This document shows positions 1 through 12,148 of a DNA stretch of 64,000 nt, piece after piece. Numbering within the stretch: the stretch's first letter is position 1; every line of letters begins with the position of its first letter. The notes below the pieces were generated by a model. The model did not search any database and was not told the DNA's origin. It worked only from the letters and a program-made list of their open reading frames with translations. Origin of the DNA: Albifimbria verrucaria (taxonomy: Eukaryota; Ascomycota; Sordariomycetes; Hypocreales; Stachybotryaceae). A program made the position numbers and the translations under genes. The stretch is from the NCBI GenBank assembly GCA_020081605.1, contig JAHREC010000062.1, positions 1,922,001 to 1,986,000 of the forward strand, written 5' to 3'.

Positions 1-1819
1 ATCGCTCTCGTCGACACAGACGAGCTATCTTCACATAAGCTGGCGCGCGTCATGTCATGCTCAAGGCAACGCTCGCCTCGCCTCTTCGCGCACGTGTCTC
101 TCCGGCGCGGACCTGGCCTTCTGGAACTACCATTGGCCCCATGTAGCGTAACCATTGTCTGTCTCAACGGGCCCCGGATCCAGACATGCATAATTGTAAC
201 CTCAAGACAGAAGGTCCAGATCTGCCCGCAGCACAGCTGAACCGAGCTCCGTACCAGGGCCGGGCATGGTATGGCAGGCTGCCCTCAACCCATTGTTTCT
301 CCACCACCACCAATGCAGGACGGAGGGGAAAGAGAAGAGGATATCGTCAGTAGACGAACTTTTGAAAGCCAACACACGTGAACTGCCTCCAATCACCGGC
401 TCAGCCTAGATCAGGAAGACGACAAGAAAAAAACAAAGTCCATTTGGCTTATGGGGTTGCCCCGTTGTTGGTTAGCTCACGATAGCCTTCCTTGCCTTAG
501 TTGTTAGTGCACTGGGGCTTGCCGTAGCAAAGCAAGAGCCTATTTGCACCTCGTGCTTGCATTGCAGCTTCCCATTGGTCGCCTTTTCAATGCCCAATCA
601 CAGCTCAGGCCGGGATTCAATTGACTTTCCCCACACCATCTTCAGGGACCTCATTGCGTTGCCATTCACAGGAACTGCTCGAATCCGCTGCATGATCTGC
701 AAATAACATGAGCTCATTTCCAGAAAGCCCCTCGCCCCGGAATAGAACCTCAATGCATCTTTTGTCCGGGTCATCCAGTTGGCCCTGCCAGTCAGATCGT
801 TGATGTCATGTCATGAATGGCGAATTGTCTACCATCTCGATCCTATTCCTACCGAGTTCAATTGTGTAAGATCGCCCATGAACACTGAGCTGTATTGGTT
901 CCTCAGACAAACATACTGTACGAACTCGCAAGCTAGGCATATCCCACTATTCATCAGCTGCCTCATCGCAAGCTGCCCACTGTTTGAGATATCCATAAGT
1001 GCTCTTTCGCTATAATTACTCCCTCACCGAACCCAGCCCAGGCCTTGCCAGAAGCACCTCACAGCCTCCACAAAAACGCCAGATCTAATCCTTCACCATG
1101 TCAGCCCATGTGCTACGGCGACGTCCCGGTAATGAAAGGCTGATGTTAGCCCGCACCCTTCCCAATCCCTGACCGAGTAATGGCGACTCCAGGACCTGCA
1201 TGCTATCCCTCCTGCCAGGGGACCACAATCTCCTACCTTGACGCACGTGGGTGCTGTTGTTACCTATTTTGGATATTTCCGTCCCAGTGAATGGCAATTC
1301 CGCGTTTCTGGTCGACTTGTTTTTATGCGAGTTGGGTTGATGGAGCGAGGCCGTTAATAATAAAGGCCCGTTGAGGCTTGCCAAGTCCGTATCACCAAAC
1401 TACGCCCCGTACACCGCGAGCAAGACATTGTCTTGCGCACGCACAGAAGACATGGGCTTGGTTCGGCATTTCGGCACCTTACAAAGGATTGAGGGCAAGA
1501 CCAAGAGATGCTCAGCTGCCCAGCATAAGACACTATCTAGAAGTTCCGCTAGTGCGAATCTGGCAATTGTAGATCCGTTCGTCGACATCACTCTTGCCGT
1601 TGGTCGCGCACGAAATTAGCGGACAGACCATTCCGTAGCTGCAGGGAGATCTCGTCCAATCGGTTGCAGAGCATCTTCTTGAGTAAACGTGCTTATTGGG
1701 AAAAGAGAGCTACTACCATTGGGCGGCAAATTCAACTGTAGGCTGCTAAGGACTGGTTGACCTCACGGTTTTTTGCTTCGTATGCAGCAGGAGTGCTTTC
1801 GCTAACATCGTTTCAACTT
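1..1819. other. Intergenic region, no gene recognised
   Basis: Only short open frames (under about 100 codons) on both strands, none with a recognisable domain or splice structure. It lies downstream of the minus-strand tRNA-ribosyltransferase gene. A gene cut off by the left window edge cannot be excluded. Confidence 0.5.
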
Positions 1820-3331
1820 CTATTTAGTCGTCGTACCAAATCCTTTTGCTGCCAGGCTCGCTCCATCCACGTCCGGTTGCAAGGGTGTCTCTACTCGGTC
1901 ATTTATAGCCTGTGGGATAGCTGGGTTCGCCGCAGCATCCTCCGTAGCAGGCGATGAGTCCTCCCCGTCTTGGAAATCCTTCCAGTTTGACTTATTAATC
2001 TTCTTTTGCGCTGCTTCACTCTTGAAATGGTAACCTCGCGCCCGAGGTCTTTGGCCCGTTCCAAGTGGCAGTTCCGCCTCGTATGCAGCATTGAACCGTT
2101 GCACTTCCTTCTCGAACTCGTCCACGCCCTTGCTGATGCTTTCCTCACGCCGCGGAAGAAATCGGTGATAACATGGTGATTATGAATCTGCAGTAGGTTC
2201 CATCCCAACATCTCCTTGGCGTTCAAAAGATGCTGGATAAATGCCCTGTGGTGCTTTGTGCAAGTGTAGCACTGGCAGCCATCCACGAGAGGGGCGAGCG
2301 ACGTAGAGTGGTCCGTCGACCACATGTCGACTCCTAAGGGCTGCAATACCTCATCGGTAGGAACTGGGAAGGAAAATGTGAGCGCTACTCCCGCATCTGA
2401 GATGGCATTGATGAATGGTATCGTGCACATGTCCACACCAAGAGATATTTGGCGTAGGATCTCTTGAGGGACTTGGGCGGAGCCAGAGACAGCTTTGGCA
2501 AGGCCGTCAACGGAGCATAACCTGTAAGCTCTGGGAGGAGGTCCACATCGTAGATTGCTAGGCCAGAGATGGCATCGGAAACATCTTCGGCAAGATGTCG
2601 TAGATAGTCCCACTGAATAGGATGCTCGACAGGAAGTACCGGTGCAAACACGGCAGTGTCCTGGGCCTTGAGGGCCAAGGGGTCTAATTGCCGGAAAAAC
2701 TCAACGAGCCATTCTTCTGTACGCTCCACCATCCGGATAAGTTTCTTCGAATTCGGTTTTGAACCTGTGTGCGTCAGGTCTGCCAAAGGAATGACCACGT
2801 CAGGTTGCAGCGTTTGGATGGCTTTGGCGTAGTTCTGGACAGACAGGTTGTAGAAACCCGTTGACGTAAAGATGGCTATGGACTGTGCTCCGTTGCCGAC
2901 AGGTGCGACAACAGCGGGACAGCGACGGGCACCCAAGATGGTCATGATATCATGCGGTGTTGCTGTGAAGCTATGTAGTGGGCGCCGGCTACCACTGGGC
3001 GTGTTAAAGATTGGAGGCTGCTTTTTTCGATGACTGTATACGGTGTTAATGATCAGATTTAACCCACGAACTTGAAAAACTTACAGTCTTCAAGAGCCAT
3101 GTACTCGGCGCCTATCGAAGTGTATTTGCGTACATTGTCCGGCGTAAGATGAGGCACGACACCGCGGGAGGCAACTGAGGTAAAGTTGGGCGTCTCGATA
3201 GGCTTTCGTCCAGGAAATGCCAGTTTGCCTAGCCTAGCCTTGCACGCATCCGCACTAGCCGTGGTGAAGAACTCTGTCATTTTCCGGGCCGTCATATCTA
3301 TATCTTCTTGTTGTTGAGATGTGTTGTTCAT
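1820..3331 (-). CDS. Queuine tRNA-ribosyltransferase accessory subunit 2 (QTRT2 type)
   Basis: This is the non-catalytic partner of the eukaryotic tRNA-guanine transglycosylase, which puts queuine into the wobble position of GUN-anticodon tRNAs. The core fold is visible, including the segments EILRQISLGVDM and AISDAGVALTF. The zinc site is CQCYTC followed by a conserved His in LLQIHNHH (C-x-C-x2-C plus H). Exon 1 runs 3331-3085, the intron 3084-3034 and exon 2 from 3033. The first ATG in frame is at 3331; the frame further upstream opens only with TTG. Three one-base losses break the frame: an A-run at 3022-3027, a C-run at 2468-2470 and an A-run at 2140-2142 (plus coordinates). Adding one base at each gives a continuous conserved protein of about 480 residues. 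The gene diverges from the LCCL gene. The family assignment is firm. QTRT2 rather than the catalytic QTRT1 is favoured by overall similarity, but the catalytic Asp positions were not checked by alignment. Confidence 0.85.
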
Positions 3332-4078
3332 CTTGGCATGATCAACGAATGGTTGTGACAAGGATGAAGGGAAGGTGGAAATGTGTGATTAGAAGAGCAG
3401 AGAATCCACCGAGACCTGCTATCGATTACACGGCTCAGTTTTGCCTCTCACGAGTGAGGAAAAGGCACAGGGATGAGCCGGTTGTGAGTGAGATTATATT
3501 TCCTATCGTCACTTGGAACAAAAAAGCTTCAAATCAATTAATGGGTACGTATCTTTTCTTTGCCCTGTGGTTTGGGTTGCAGGCCTGGACTTCAGGTCCA
3601 AGAACCGGTCTTTACCCGAGCTGGGACTTTGAGCCTCCTGTGCCGTAGGTACTCCACCACGTCCACGTACCTGCTGGCGGTACCTACCGAAGGTACCCAC
3701 GGAAGCAACGGAAGCCATTGGGCCAATGAGCATGGCGCTTCCACCCGCGTTCCAGAGACCCTTAGTTTTGGATATACTTTAAAGGTACGGAACGGCCGGT
3801 CAACTGTCTCTGACAGCGGGAATGGCGTCGGAGCCAAATTGATAAACTTGGACTCTTCCTCTTTCTCATTCACTTTTCTAGCTCACGTCCTTATTCTCTC
3901 TCTGTGTTTCCCCTGTCTACCTGTCTGCCGTTCGCTCAGACAGGAGAGAGTCAAGCGCTTCAGGCTCAAACAGCCTTAGACCCACCCACCCTTGGTCAGC
4001 AACCCGTTCAAGGATCCTGCCTGGGCTTAATAAACGCCGTCGTGCCTCAGCCCGTCGCAGGCTGACTCTCCGTCCGCA
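3332..4078. promoter_or_regulatory. Divergent promoter region between QTRT2 and LCCL genes
   Basis: About 750 bp without a supported gene. It holds several GGTACC/GTACCT elements around 3640-3710, a CCAAT at 3721 and a CT-rich stretch at 3850-3930 directly before the LCCL start, as is usual for fungal leaders. No specific factor site is claimed. Confidence 0.4.
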
Positions 4079-6077
4079 ATGGACGACAGCAGCGACGAGA
4101 GCCGACCATTGATGGCCGACACGGAGCGAGACGACAGCGTCGATGCCGCGCGCGCCCGCGCCGCTCGCACTCATCCCGACGACCCAGCCCATCCCGATGC
4201 GCCTCTCGACAGCGTCAACCCCTTCAGATCGACGACACCAGCAGTGACTCGCCCACTCCGCGGTTCCTGCGTGAGGAGGACAACAAGAAGTGGCGCTGGG
4301 TGCCTTTCTTCGTGCGTCGAGTCTTGCGCTCTGCCGTTGTCTGGTCTAGAGGACCTCCGAACCCGCAACCCTACCACATCAAGCCGTTCTTCCCGGTCGT
4401 TCAGAAATATCCACTTCGACTTGTCAATCGTTTTCTACCCGACCCAAAGCATCGCTTATGGGCTGCGTTCGCTTACTTATCTATCTGGCTCATCACTCTT
4501 GTCCTTGTCAAGCGTCAAGGGAACCAGGCGACGGAGATTGCTGGCTGGGGACAGCCGCAGAAGATCGGATGTGGTGTGACTTACTGGGGCAGCGGCAATA
4601 GCTGCGGAATAGACGGAAACGAGTGCAGGCCCTTTAGCAGCGGCGGCTTCGCTTTCCAGTGCGATGCAAATTGCGAGAGCTACCATGTCTTGAACCCCGT
4701 GCGGTCGGCGATCAAGAGGTCATCTACGCGCCTCTTGTCGTCGGCGGCCCCACTAACGACGTCCACCCCGAGCAGGCCGTGTACCGCAGTGATTCTTTCG
4801 TCTGTGGTGCCGCCATCCACGCCGGAGTCATAGACAATCAGCATGGAGGGTGTGGCGTGGTGAAACTAGTAGGAAACCATCGGAACTTTGTCAGCACGCA
4901 GAGGAACGGCATAACGAGTGTCGGCTTCAACTCGTATTTCCCTCCTCATTCGAATTTCTTCAGGATATCAAATGCTCTGCATCGGACAACAGGTGGTCTG
5001 TCCTAGCCGTATCCACTGTTTTCGGCGGTGTCTTGTCATTGTTCACCTCATCATCCGCTTTGTTCTTCTTCGCCAATTTCGTTGGCATATTCTGGACCGT
5101 CGGCATCGCATTGGATCCTCCGCCGCACTCTTCTATCACCAGTCTTTTCTCGAATCTTTTGGGCAAGTTTCTGCCTGCCATGTTCTGCGCATGGGTTATG
5201 TATGACAAGATGGGAGTCCGGCGCACCCTAAAGGGTCTCACGGCGCAGATTGAAAAGTCCATCCTGTGGTTGGGAGCATGCTGGGTTGGCGCCATGGACA
5301 ACTACACTTTGAGCTTCATCCCCATTCAGCGACTTAACAAACATGATCTAGAACAACAGCCAGGCGCCAAGGCCGCTTTGGCCATCATCATCATTGTCTT
5401 GGTTGTCGTTATCGCATCACAGATTTGGTTCTTCCGCCAGGAGGGACGATTTACCAAGTATCTTAAGCTTTATGGATTGCTCGTTGCAGCAATTGTTATT
5501 TCACTCCTCCTGCCTGGGCTGCATTTGAGAATTCATCATTACATCTTGGCGCTCCTTTTGCTTCCGGGCACAAGCATACAAACTCGGCCCTCTTTGCTTT
5601 ACCAGGGTCTTCTAATTGGCCTTTTCATAAATGGCATTGCGCGCTGGGGATTCGATCCGGTGCTGCAGACAGCGAGCGCTCTTCAGGAGATGCCCAAAGG
5701 GCACCGTCCTTCCCAACGTTCTTCCTCCTGTTATCAACATTGGCAACAACAGCGATAGCGTGTCTACCATAGCATTTACGTGGGATCTTCCGGATCAGAA
5801 GAGGTTTGACGGCATCAGCATTTTGGTAAATGACGTCGAGCGTTACCGCTCATATTTTGACGACGACTTTGATGGCAAGGACGAATTTGTTTGGTCCAGA
5901 AATAAGACCTTGGACTTGCCAGAGTACTTTAGATTTGCTTTTATGGATGGGAGTTCGAGCGGTGATTATACCAAGGCGGGCATCTGGACAGCCGAGGGCG
6001 AGTGGGAGCAGATGAAACCCGGACCGTCGCGAGTCAAGGTTCGAAGCGTGGGCGAGCCCGAAAGACTAAGGCGATGA
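4079..6077 (+). CDS. LCCL-domain multi-pass membrane protein
   Basis: An acidic, Arg/Asp-rich N-terminus of about 70 residues leads to a conserved block (KKWRWVPFFVRR, PYHIKPFFP) and a first membrane segment near residue 140 (AYLSIWLITLVLV). An LCCL domain follows, recognised by VYRSDSFVCGAAIHAGVID and GGCGVVKLVG with paired cysteines. After it come six or more hydrophobic segments and a soluble C-terminal domain (INIGNNSDSVSTIAFTWDLP). The layout matches fungal LCCL proteins whose role is unknown; LCCL domains elsewhere are extracellular or luminal adhesion modules. Five one-base losses are inferred at 4219-4222 (C), 4695-4698 (C), 4937-4939 (T), 5686-5687 (G) and 5696-5698 (A). With them restored the product is about 667 residues. 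No intron is needed. The esterase-like gene follows on the same strand 425 bp downstream. Confidence 0.85.
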
Positions 6078-6502
6078 TGGTTCGTCTATGTAAACTCTAG
6101 ATCTGGATTAGCAGGCGTTCTACTTTTATGAAATTGACTTCTTCGTACTGCCCAATTTGGCTGCTTGATGGCTGCGTTGCCGGTTTTACTTGATACGGCG
6201 ATCCGTTAGTTTTGTCCCCACTTCTCCGCTCCGGGCCGTAGCCGAAGTTTCTCAGCTTAACTACAATTCCATACATGTTCGAGGAACATTGAGCTAGCAA
6301 GCTGCACCGAATCGTCACCACGGGACATAACTTTCTAGGTGAGGCAACGTCAGTGGCCTCTCCAGTTCTAGGAACTCGCTACGACTCTAGGGAATCAATT
6401 GTGACTGAAGCTTAGTCACCAGTCACTGTCTTGTGATATTCAGTCCAAGGCTTGAAAACAGACGCCCATCACCCCAGAACCAAGCTCTCGTACCTAGCAA
6501 AC
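6078..6502. other. Short intergenic region
   Basis: 425 bp between two plus-strand genes; it must hold the LCCL terminator and the next promoter. No distinct element is visible. Confidence 0.4.
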
Positions 6503-7290
6503 ATGCCGCCTCGGATCCCTACAGAAGAGGACTTTGCTCCGCTGTCGTCCACGCTCCCCGTGGCGCTGCATTTCCCGGATCCTCCAGAGTCCACTACCGC
6601 GTTCCTCATCCTCTTCCATGGCCTGGGTGACCACGAGACCCCGTTCGCCGGTTTCGCCAAGAGTATCAACTTGCCCGGCGTACTCGGCATATCCGTCCGC
6701 GGCACATCTCCCTTCCAACCTACCTTCTGCCTGATCCTACCGCTGATGGGCCTTCGCGCCATTTCCATTGGGGCGACGACCTGACGGTGAACACGGAGAC
6801 CGGCGACATAGATGAGGATCCGGGATTCACGCGCGCCACGGGGTTGATCATGGATAAGCTGGTCAAGGGCGTACTGATTGATGCGTGCGGTTGGGAGATG
6901 AACGATATCATCCTGTTCGGCTTCGGGCAGGGCGGCTCACTGGCACTAGGTCTAGCATCGCATCTGCGGACCAGCGAGCGGGTCGTTGATGTGACGGATG
7001 GAGCTGCCGGCGAAACCCCATCCAGCCGTGCTTTCAAAGGCGCTCTATCTCTCGGTGGACCACTGCCTCAGTCCATGGTGCCGTCGCGCAGCGCTCGCGA
7101 GAAGAGCGCCACGAGCGTGTTTGTGTGCCAGCTGGACGAAGAACAGGTTGATGCTGTGAAGCAGGAGTTTAAGGATGTGACGGCAGTGAACTGGAAGAGG
7201 CGGGGTGTGGGGATGCCGCAAGAGAGGGAAGAGGTGCTTCCTATTATGAAGTTCTTTGCAGACAGGCTCAAGAGTGAGTTGAAACTGTAG
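6503..7290 (+). CDS. Acyl-protein thioesterase/carboxylesterase-like protein, probably inactive
   Basis: An alpha/beta hydrolase of the phospholipase/carboxylesterase-2 family of about 262 residues. The start of the fold is clear (FLILFHGLGDHETPF, with the oxyanion-loop HGLGD). The nucleophile elbow reads GFGQGG, where the active family has GFSQGG: the serine is a glycine, encoded GGG inside an otherwise intact motif. The C-terminal part shows no obvious catalytic His in the usual place (VNWKRRGVGMPQEREEVLPI). One base is missing at about 6716-6726, where the frame passes from FQPTF to LPDPTADGPSRHFHWGDDL. The start at 6503 is the first ATG before the conserved region. The gene converges on the gamma-tubulin complex gene with a 69 bp gap. 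A non-catalytic binding role is possible; the substrate is unknown. Confidence 0.75.
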
Positions 7291-7359
7291 CATGCAGTTC
7301 ACCTTTACAATTGATCATGATCATATTATTGTATGTCAAGGGTATCTTATTCTTCATAT

Positions 7360-9993
7360 CTACCATCTGTTTTCTCGAATTCCAGTCTGAAGCATATCGG
7401 CGAGCATATCCCACTTTGAGGATTGTGAGTTGCTACTTGCCCTTGCTACGCTCCTCAGGCCCTCGCAGATGAATCTAAGGTGTTTATCAAAGTCACTCTT
7501 CAGCCCTAGTAATGGTCTCTCTGGAGCCTTTTCCGCCTCCAACTCCGTGCTTTCATCGTCCATGTCAGTGCCGGAGTCCTCCCCATTGTCTCTTGAAATG
7601 CTCGCTGCCTTGGCATACACCTGCTCCAATTTAACACCCAGATCTAGAATGTCGAGGACGCATTCCTGAATTGGTTTTAGTCTGTTTCCAAGGAGGGCAT
7701 CGTCTTTGATCTGCTTCAGTGCGGCATCGTGGATGGACATCATGGCGTCAACATCATCTGCTGTTCCCATATCACTTCGCATCTTGTTTATATTCGGTGC
7801 AAGCACCAAAGTCGACAAATATGTTTGAAGGGTACAAGTGAACCACAACAAACTGTTGCGCAGCGAATAAAACAGAGCACCCTCTTGCTGGTTCTCGTCA
7901 CTGATCCGGTACCTGTCGAGTACTCGCATTTTGTGTAGCGCATAGAGCGCCCTTTTATCTGTAACAAAAAGTAAAAATTTCCTGATAACGCAAAATGCTG
8001 TCAGAAGTCAAAATCATCCGAATAGGCCATGATAAGCGATAGGCAGGGGTGACGTTAGGCAAACCAGTCTTGACTGAGTCTCGAATTGCTAGGCTTGACG
8101 ATCTGTGTCCGTCATCACGAACACTCATTGTCAATCGGCTTGATTCAATGTTGTCCGCGAAAGCCTCCTGTGCAATCACGGTAAGGGTATATCGGTCATG
8201 CCAGCTTCGCCTCAGGCCGTCTATGCTACTGAAAAGATGGTCACAGAAGTACGAAGCTGCAGACCCGTCTGACATCAAGTAAATGTGTTGAAGCGCGTCC
8301 AAGGCGGAAGCTAGTTGGCAAGATTGAAAGAGCGTGTCTTTCAAAATCTGCGACGTCTTCCGATATTTGCTCTGGATCCATCGCTCAAAAGCAGCATCAA
8401 ACAAATCAGGGAACGGTGCCATGTCGGAGTCGGTGGGACACACCGTTTCATATGAAAGTATTGGCTCCGAGTTGACCTGATTGTCGCGTAATGCCTCATG
8501 CTTGCCAAGTTGTCGAAGCACAACAATATTCTTGCCGGCAATGAATATCTTCTTAGCCGATGGACGGAGGAAGTGTGGAGTGTGGAGGGTGTCATCTGCG
8601 TCTCTGCGCAAACTGAACCGATTCTGCCATATTTGGCTTGGAGGAACTTCGTCCGCAGATTCTGACACAAAAAACATCACATCACCCGGAATGAGTCGTC
8701 CCTCGTCCATCCAAAGCCTAACAGGCCGTAGAAATGAATTGAAGCAATCCAGGAATATTCTTGTCAGGAACTCAAAAACCGCGGTCTGGCCAGACAGCTG
8801 AGCCATAGTTGCCTCGTCAAAGAGGACTTCAAGAAAATGAAAAGGCTCGGATTTTGAGTCATGTTTGACTTGAGAGACAACATTCGCGAGCGCGGTGAGG
8901 GGCTCCAGCAAAATATCAAGCTCCCCTTTGACTGCCATGAGACTTGTGGTGACCTGGCTCTCAACTTGAGCCAAGCGAGCTTCGATGGTGTTGACTTCGA
9001 GATCAAAAGCTCGCAAACGGCTACACAAGCAGTCTTGAAAAGCTTGCATGTGTGCTGGGCAATTGGCAGCATTCGCAAAACGGCGAATAATTCCTAATCG
9101 GCGACCATATTCGGTGAAGGAGTTGATAAGAGCCTCATGAGTGTCCCACATCAAATGTGAAATCTGGAATTTAGGCACAGCATGACCATTCGTATCAAAC
9201 ATCGTCGTCGGGAGGCCTTGAAGCATGAACAATACCTCACGAATAGCTTGGATTTCTGGTATAAGGGTCTTTCGGGAATGCCCAGATGCACCACTTGCCG
9301 GAGCAGCTTCACGCCATGCCTGTGCCTCTTTTACAGTATCCAGCAGACGGGTGTCTTGGGGGTGTGAAACTAGACTTTCGAGTGTAGTTTCAGAGTTTTT
9401 ACCATCTTCAATTTCCGATGTTGGTTCCGACTCGTTGGACGCATCTTCGAGATATACTTCATCGTCGGAACCGTCACTGTATTGGATCGAAGACCATAAA
9501 TCCGGATCATTTGCCCAACCATCCTCTTTCGCAATGTCCTCCCATCGTAGGACTGTTTCTGTATCTTCAGGCGCAGGTCTTAGCGCTTCCAAGTCCAATA
9601 ATCTCGATTTCTGGACGGGTTGATTTGAGAGCTCGAGCAGGAAGTGTAGGATGTCGGGATGCCATTTTGAAGGGTGTTTTGCAAAGCATCTAGTCTCTGG
9701 CGTAGAGCATCCGCCAGGGAGTCCCTGCAGTTTACACGGAAACGTTCCTCTAATCCATCTAGGATATTCTGAACTTCGAATTGATTGGTGCGAAGCAACG
9801 TATGCGACTTAAGCTTGTGCAGCGTAGCATCACGAACGGTCTTGACGGTGTCGGTGTCATGCGACTTGGGAAACGGTCAGCAACGGACAGCTCGTGTGGG
9901 CAGGCAGAGAATTCAAGGCACCTTCCCAGATGCTTCAAGCAGAGCCTCGACTAGCTCCTCAGTGAGCGGCCCAAGTCTTGCAGCGAAAGCCAT
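7360..9993 (-). CDS. Gamma-tubulin complex component, Spc97/Spc98 family (GCP5-like)
   Basis: A subunit of the gamma-tubulin ring complex that nucleates microtubules at spindle pole bodies. Exon 1 is 9993-9922, the intron 9921-9865 and exon 2 9864-7360. The N-terminal GRIP region has IREVLFMLQGLPTTMFD, and the C-terminal GRIP region has the family hallmark FTFLLQIKRA with ALHKMRVLDRYR after it. An acidic Ser/Glu-rich segment sits between residues of about 105 and 150. Three one-base losses are inferred: A-run 9665-9668, T-run 7966-7970 and A-run 7953-7956 (plus coordinates; the last two read A/T and T/A on the coding strand). They would otherwise split the protein into three pieces. Repaired length is about 878 residues. 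GCP5 is preferred over GCP4 or GCP6 because of the acidic insert and the overall resemblance to fungal GCP5, with moderate certainty. The donor GTGCCT is non-consensus, so the first exon is less certain. Confidence 0.8.
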
Positions 9994-10511
9994 TACCAGG
10001 CGCATCCATTGTGAATTGGTTAGCGGCAGCTTTGGTGGGAGAGAGTGGACGCGTCTGACGTGTGTTGCGACGTGACTTGCCCAAGGTACCGCCTTATCGA
10101 CTTATCATGCCTCACTATATTCGTACCTGCGCTTAGCGCACTGGCCTCACACCCATGGCTGGCACCCATCACACCCTGGACGCCCCAAAGCTATAGGTGG
10201 GTACTCACCTGTACCCGTGGCCTGTCGTGGCTCCCTAGAAACCTGCTTGTACCTGGACTTAGTCTCCAAGAATGGGATGCTATCAGATGATTGGCGAGAT
10301 GTGGCGTCCTGGGATAAGCTATTATGCAACCCCGTTCCCTTGCATTTGCTCATGTTATCAAATCTTTTGTCATTGCCTGTTTACTGTACCAATGGTCCAG
10401 CAAATCTCGAAGAAGGCCTAGAATCATCTCCGAACAGGGCTCTCTCTTTGATCCCCTTTCAATGGCTGTCTAGGCGGCTGCGCGCCCTCTCGAAGTCACA
10501 ATCTACCCACC
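9994..10511. promoter_or_regulatory. Divergent promoter region, GCP5-like and GT15 genes
   Basis: 518 bp between divergent starts. It holds several GGTACC/GTACCTG elements (10084, 10126, 10208, 10248) and no supported gene. No individual factor site is claimed. Confidence 0.35.
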
Positions 10512-11865
10512 ATGGCCATCGCGCGACCCGTCCGAGCCTTGGCCCTCCTGGCCGTCATTCTCTGGTGTTTCTTCGTCTACCAAGTCCTGAAGCCTTCCCT
10601 GGTTTACGCGGGCCCGGCGACCGATATATCAACTTTGAACGGGATCCTAACCTAGATCGTGAGTCGCGAACCATTCCATCGCCCTCTGCCAAACATTAAT
10701 CGTCTTCTGTACAGCCACCGGGGAGCCAGAGGGCATCCTCACTCGCACCTCGAAGAAATACGCGCCAGATGCGACAGACACCGATCGAATCAATGCGACA
10801 CTGCTAGCGCTGGTGAGAAATGAAGAGGTGGATGAGATGGTCCAGTCAATGCTGGACTTGGAGAGGACTTGGAATCACAAGTTCAACTATCCCTGGACCT
10901 TCTTCAACGACAAGGAGTTCACAGAGGAGTTTAAGAAGAAGACGAGCGCGGCAACCAAGGCCAAGTGCAACTACGGTAGGCCTTTCTATCCATACGGCAA
11001 TGGGCATGAAACTCACAATAGTTCTAGAACTGATCCCGACCGAGCATTGGGCGAAGCCAGATTGGATTGAGCAGCAAGCCTTTGATGCATCCGCCAAGGT
11101 GCTCGAGAAGCAGGGCGTGCAGTATGCCAAGATGATGTCGTACCATCAGATGTGTCGATGGAACAGCGGTCTGTTCTACAAGCATCCTGCTTTAGAGAAT
11201 GTTCGTTGGTACTGGCGCGTCGAGCCAAAGGTGCACTTCTTCTGCGACGTGGACTACGATGTCTTCCGCTACATGCAGGACAACAACAAAACCTACGGCT
11301 TCACCATCACCCTATACGATGATCCCAAGACCCTTCCGACCCTTTGGCCAGAAACCACCAAGTTCCTCGCGAAGCATCCCGAGTACCTCCACGAAAACAG
11401 CGCCATGCAGTGGGTCGTAGACGACAAAAGGCGACCTGAACATAACAGAAAGGCCCAGGGTTTTTCAACTTGCCATTTCTGGAGCAACTTCGAAGTCGCC
11501 GATATGGACTTTTGGAGGAGTAAGCCGTACGAAGATTATTTTAACCATTTGGATCGTGCTGGCGGATTCTTCTACGAGCGCTGGGGTGATGCTCCCGTTC
11601 ACAGCATTGCTCTAGGCTTGTTTGAGGATTCAAGCAAGATACACTGGTAAGTATTATGCTTATACCCCATCAACATAACCATTTTGTATGCTTACCAGTG
11701 TCTGACAGGTTCCGCGATATCGGGTACCAGCATATCCCCTTTTTCAACTGTCCCAACTCACCCAAGTGCAAGGGTTGCGTGACGGGCCGCCTCACCGATG
11801 GTGAGGCCTGGCTTCATGGCGAGGACTGTCGACCCAATTGGTTCAAGTATGCCGGTATGGGTTGA
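10512..11865 (+). CDS. GT15 alpha-1,2-mannosyltransferase (KRE2/MNT1/KTR family)
   Basis: A Golgi type II membrane enzyme that transfers mannose from GDP-mannose in N- and O-glycan extension. Four exons: 10512-10658, 10715-10975, 11028-11646 and 11709-11865; all donors are GT and all acceptors AG. A signal anchor spans about residues 8-26 (ALALLAVILWCFFVYQVL). A short stem leads to the catalytic domain, with WRVEPKVHFFCDVDYDVFRY (the conserved Glu and the DVD metal site), HFWSNFEVADMDFW and FYERWGDAPVHSIALGLF. The C-terminus is Cys-rich (CPNSPKCKGC), as is usual for the family. One C is missing at 10597-10599; with it exon 1 ends in the right phase and reads GLRGPGDRYINF. Length is about 394 residues, close to the family's usual 390-440. 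It converges on the WD40 gene. Confidence 0.93.
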
Positions 11866-12148
11866 AAAATATCCTGAGGCTTAGCTTGGATTCATTAAGT
11901 ACGGCGCTTCGTTTGTGGGCTCTATGAACTTGGAACAATCATTCTGCTTTGGGTATGTCAGGATGTGTAATGGATGTACGAACATAGACGGGTGCCTCTG
12001 GATGAGGCTGTTCAGGCGCTTGCAGGAGCCATTGCATTGTTATTAACCTCTATAGCTGTAGATATTATTTGTACATAGACCTTACGAGAGGGTCATGGGA
12101 TATTGTTCACTAAGGGTCTGAAGGAGATAGCATAGACTGGTGGGACCC

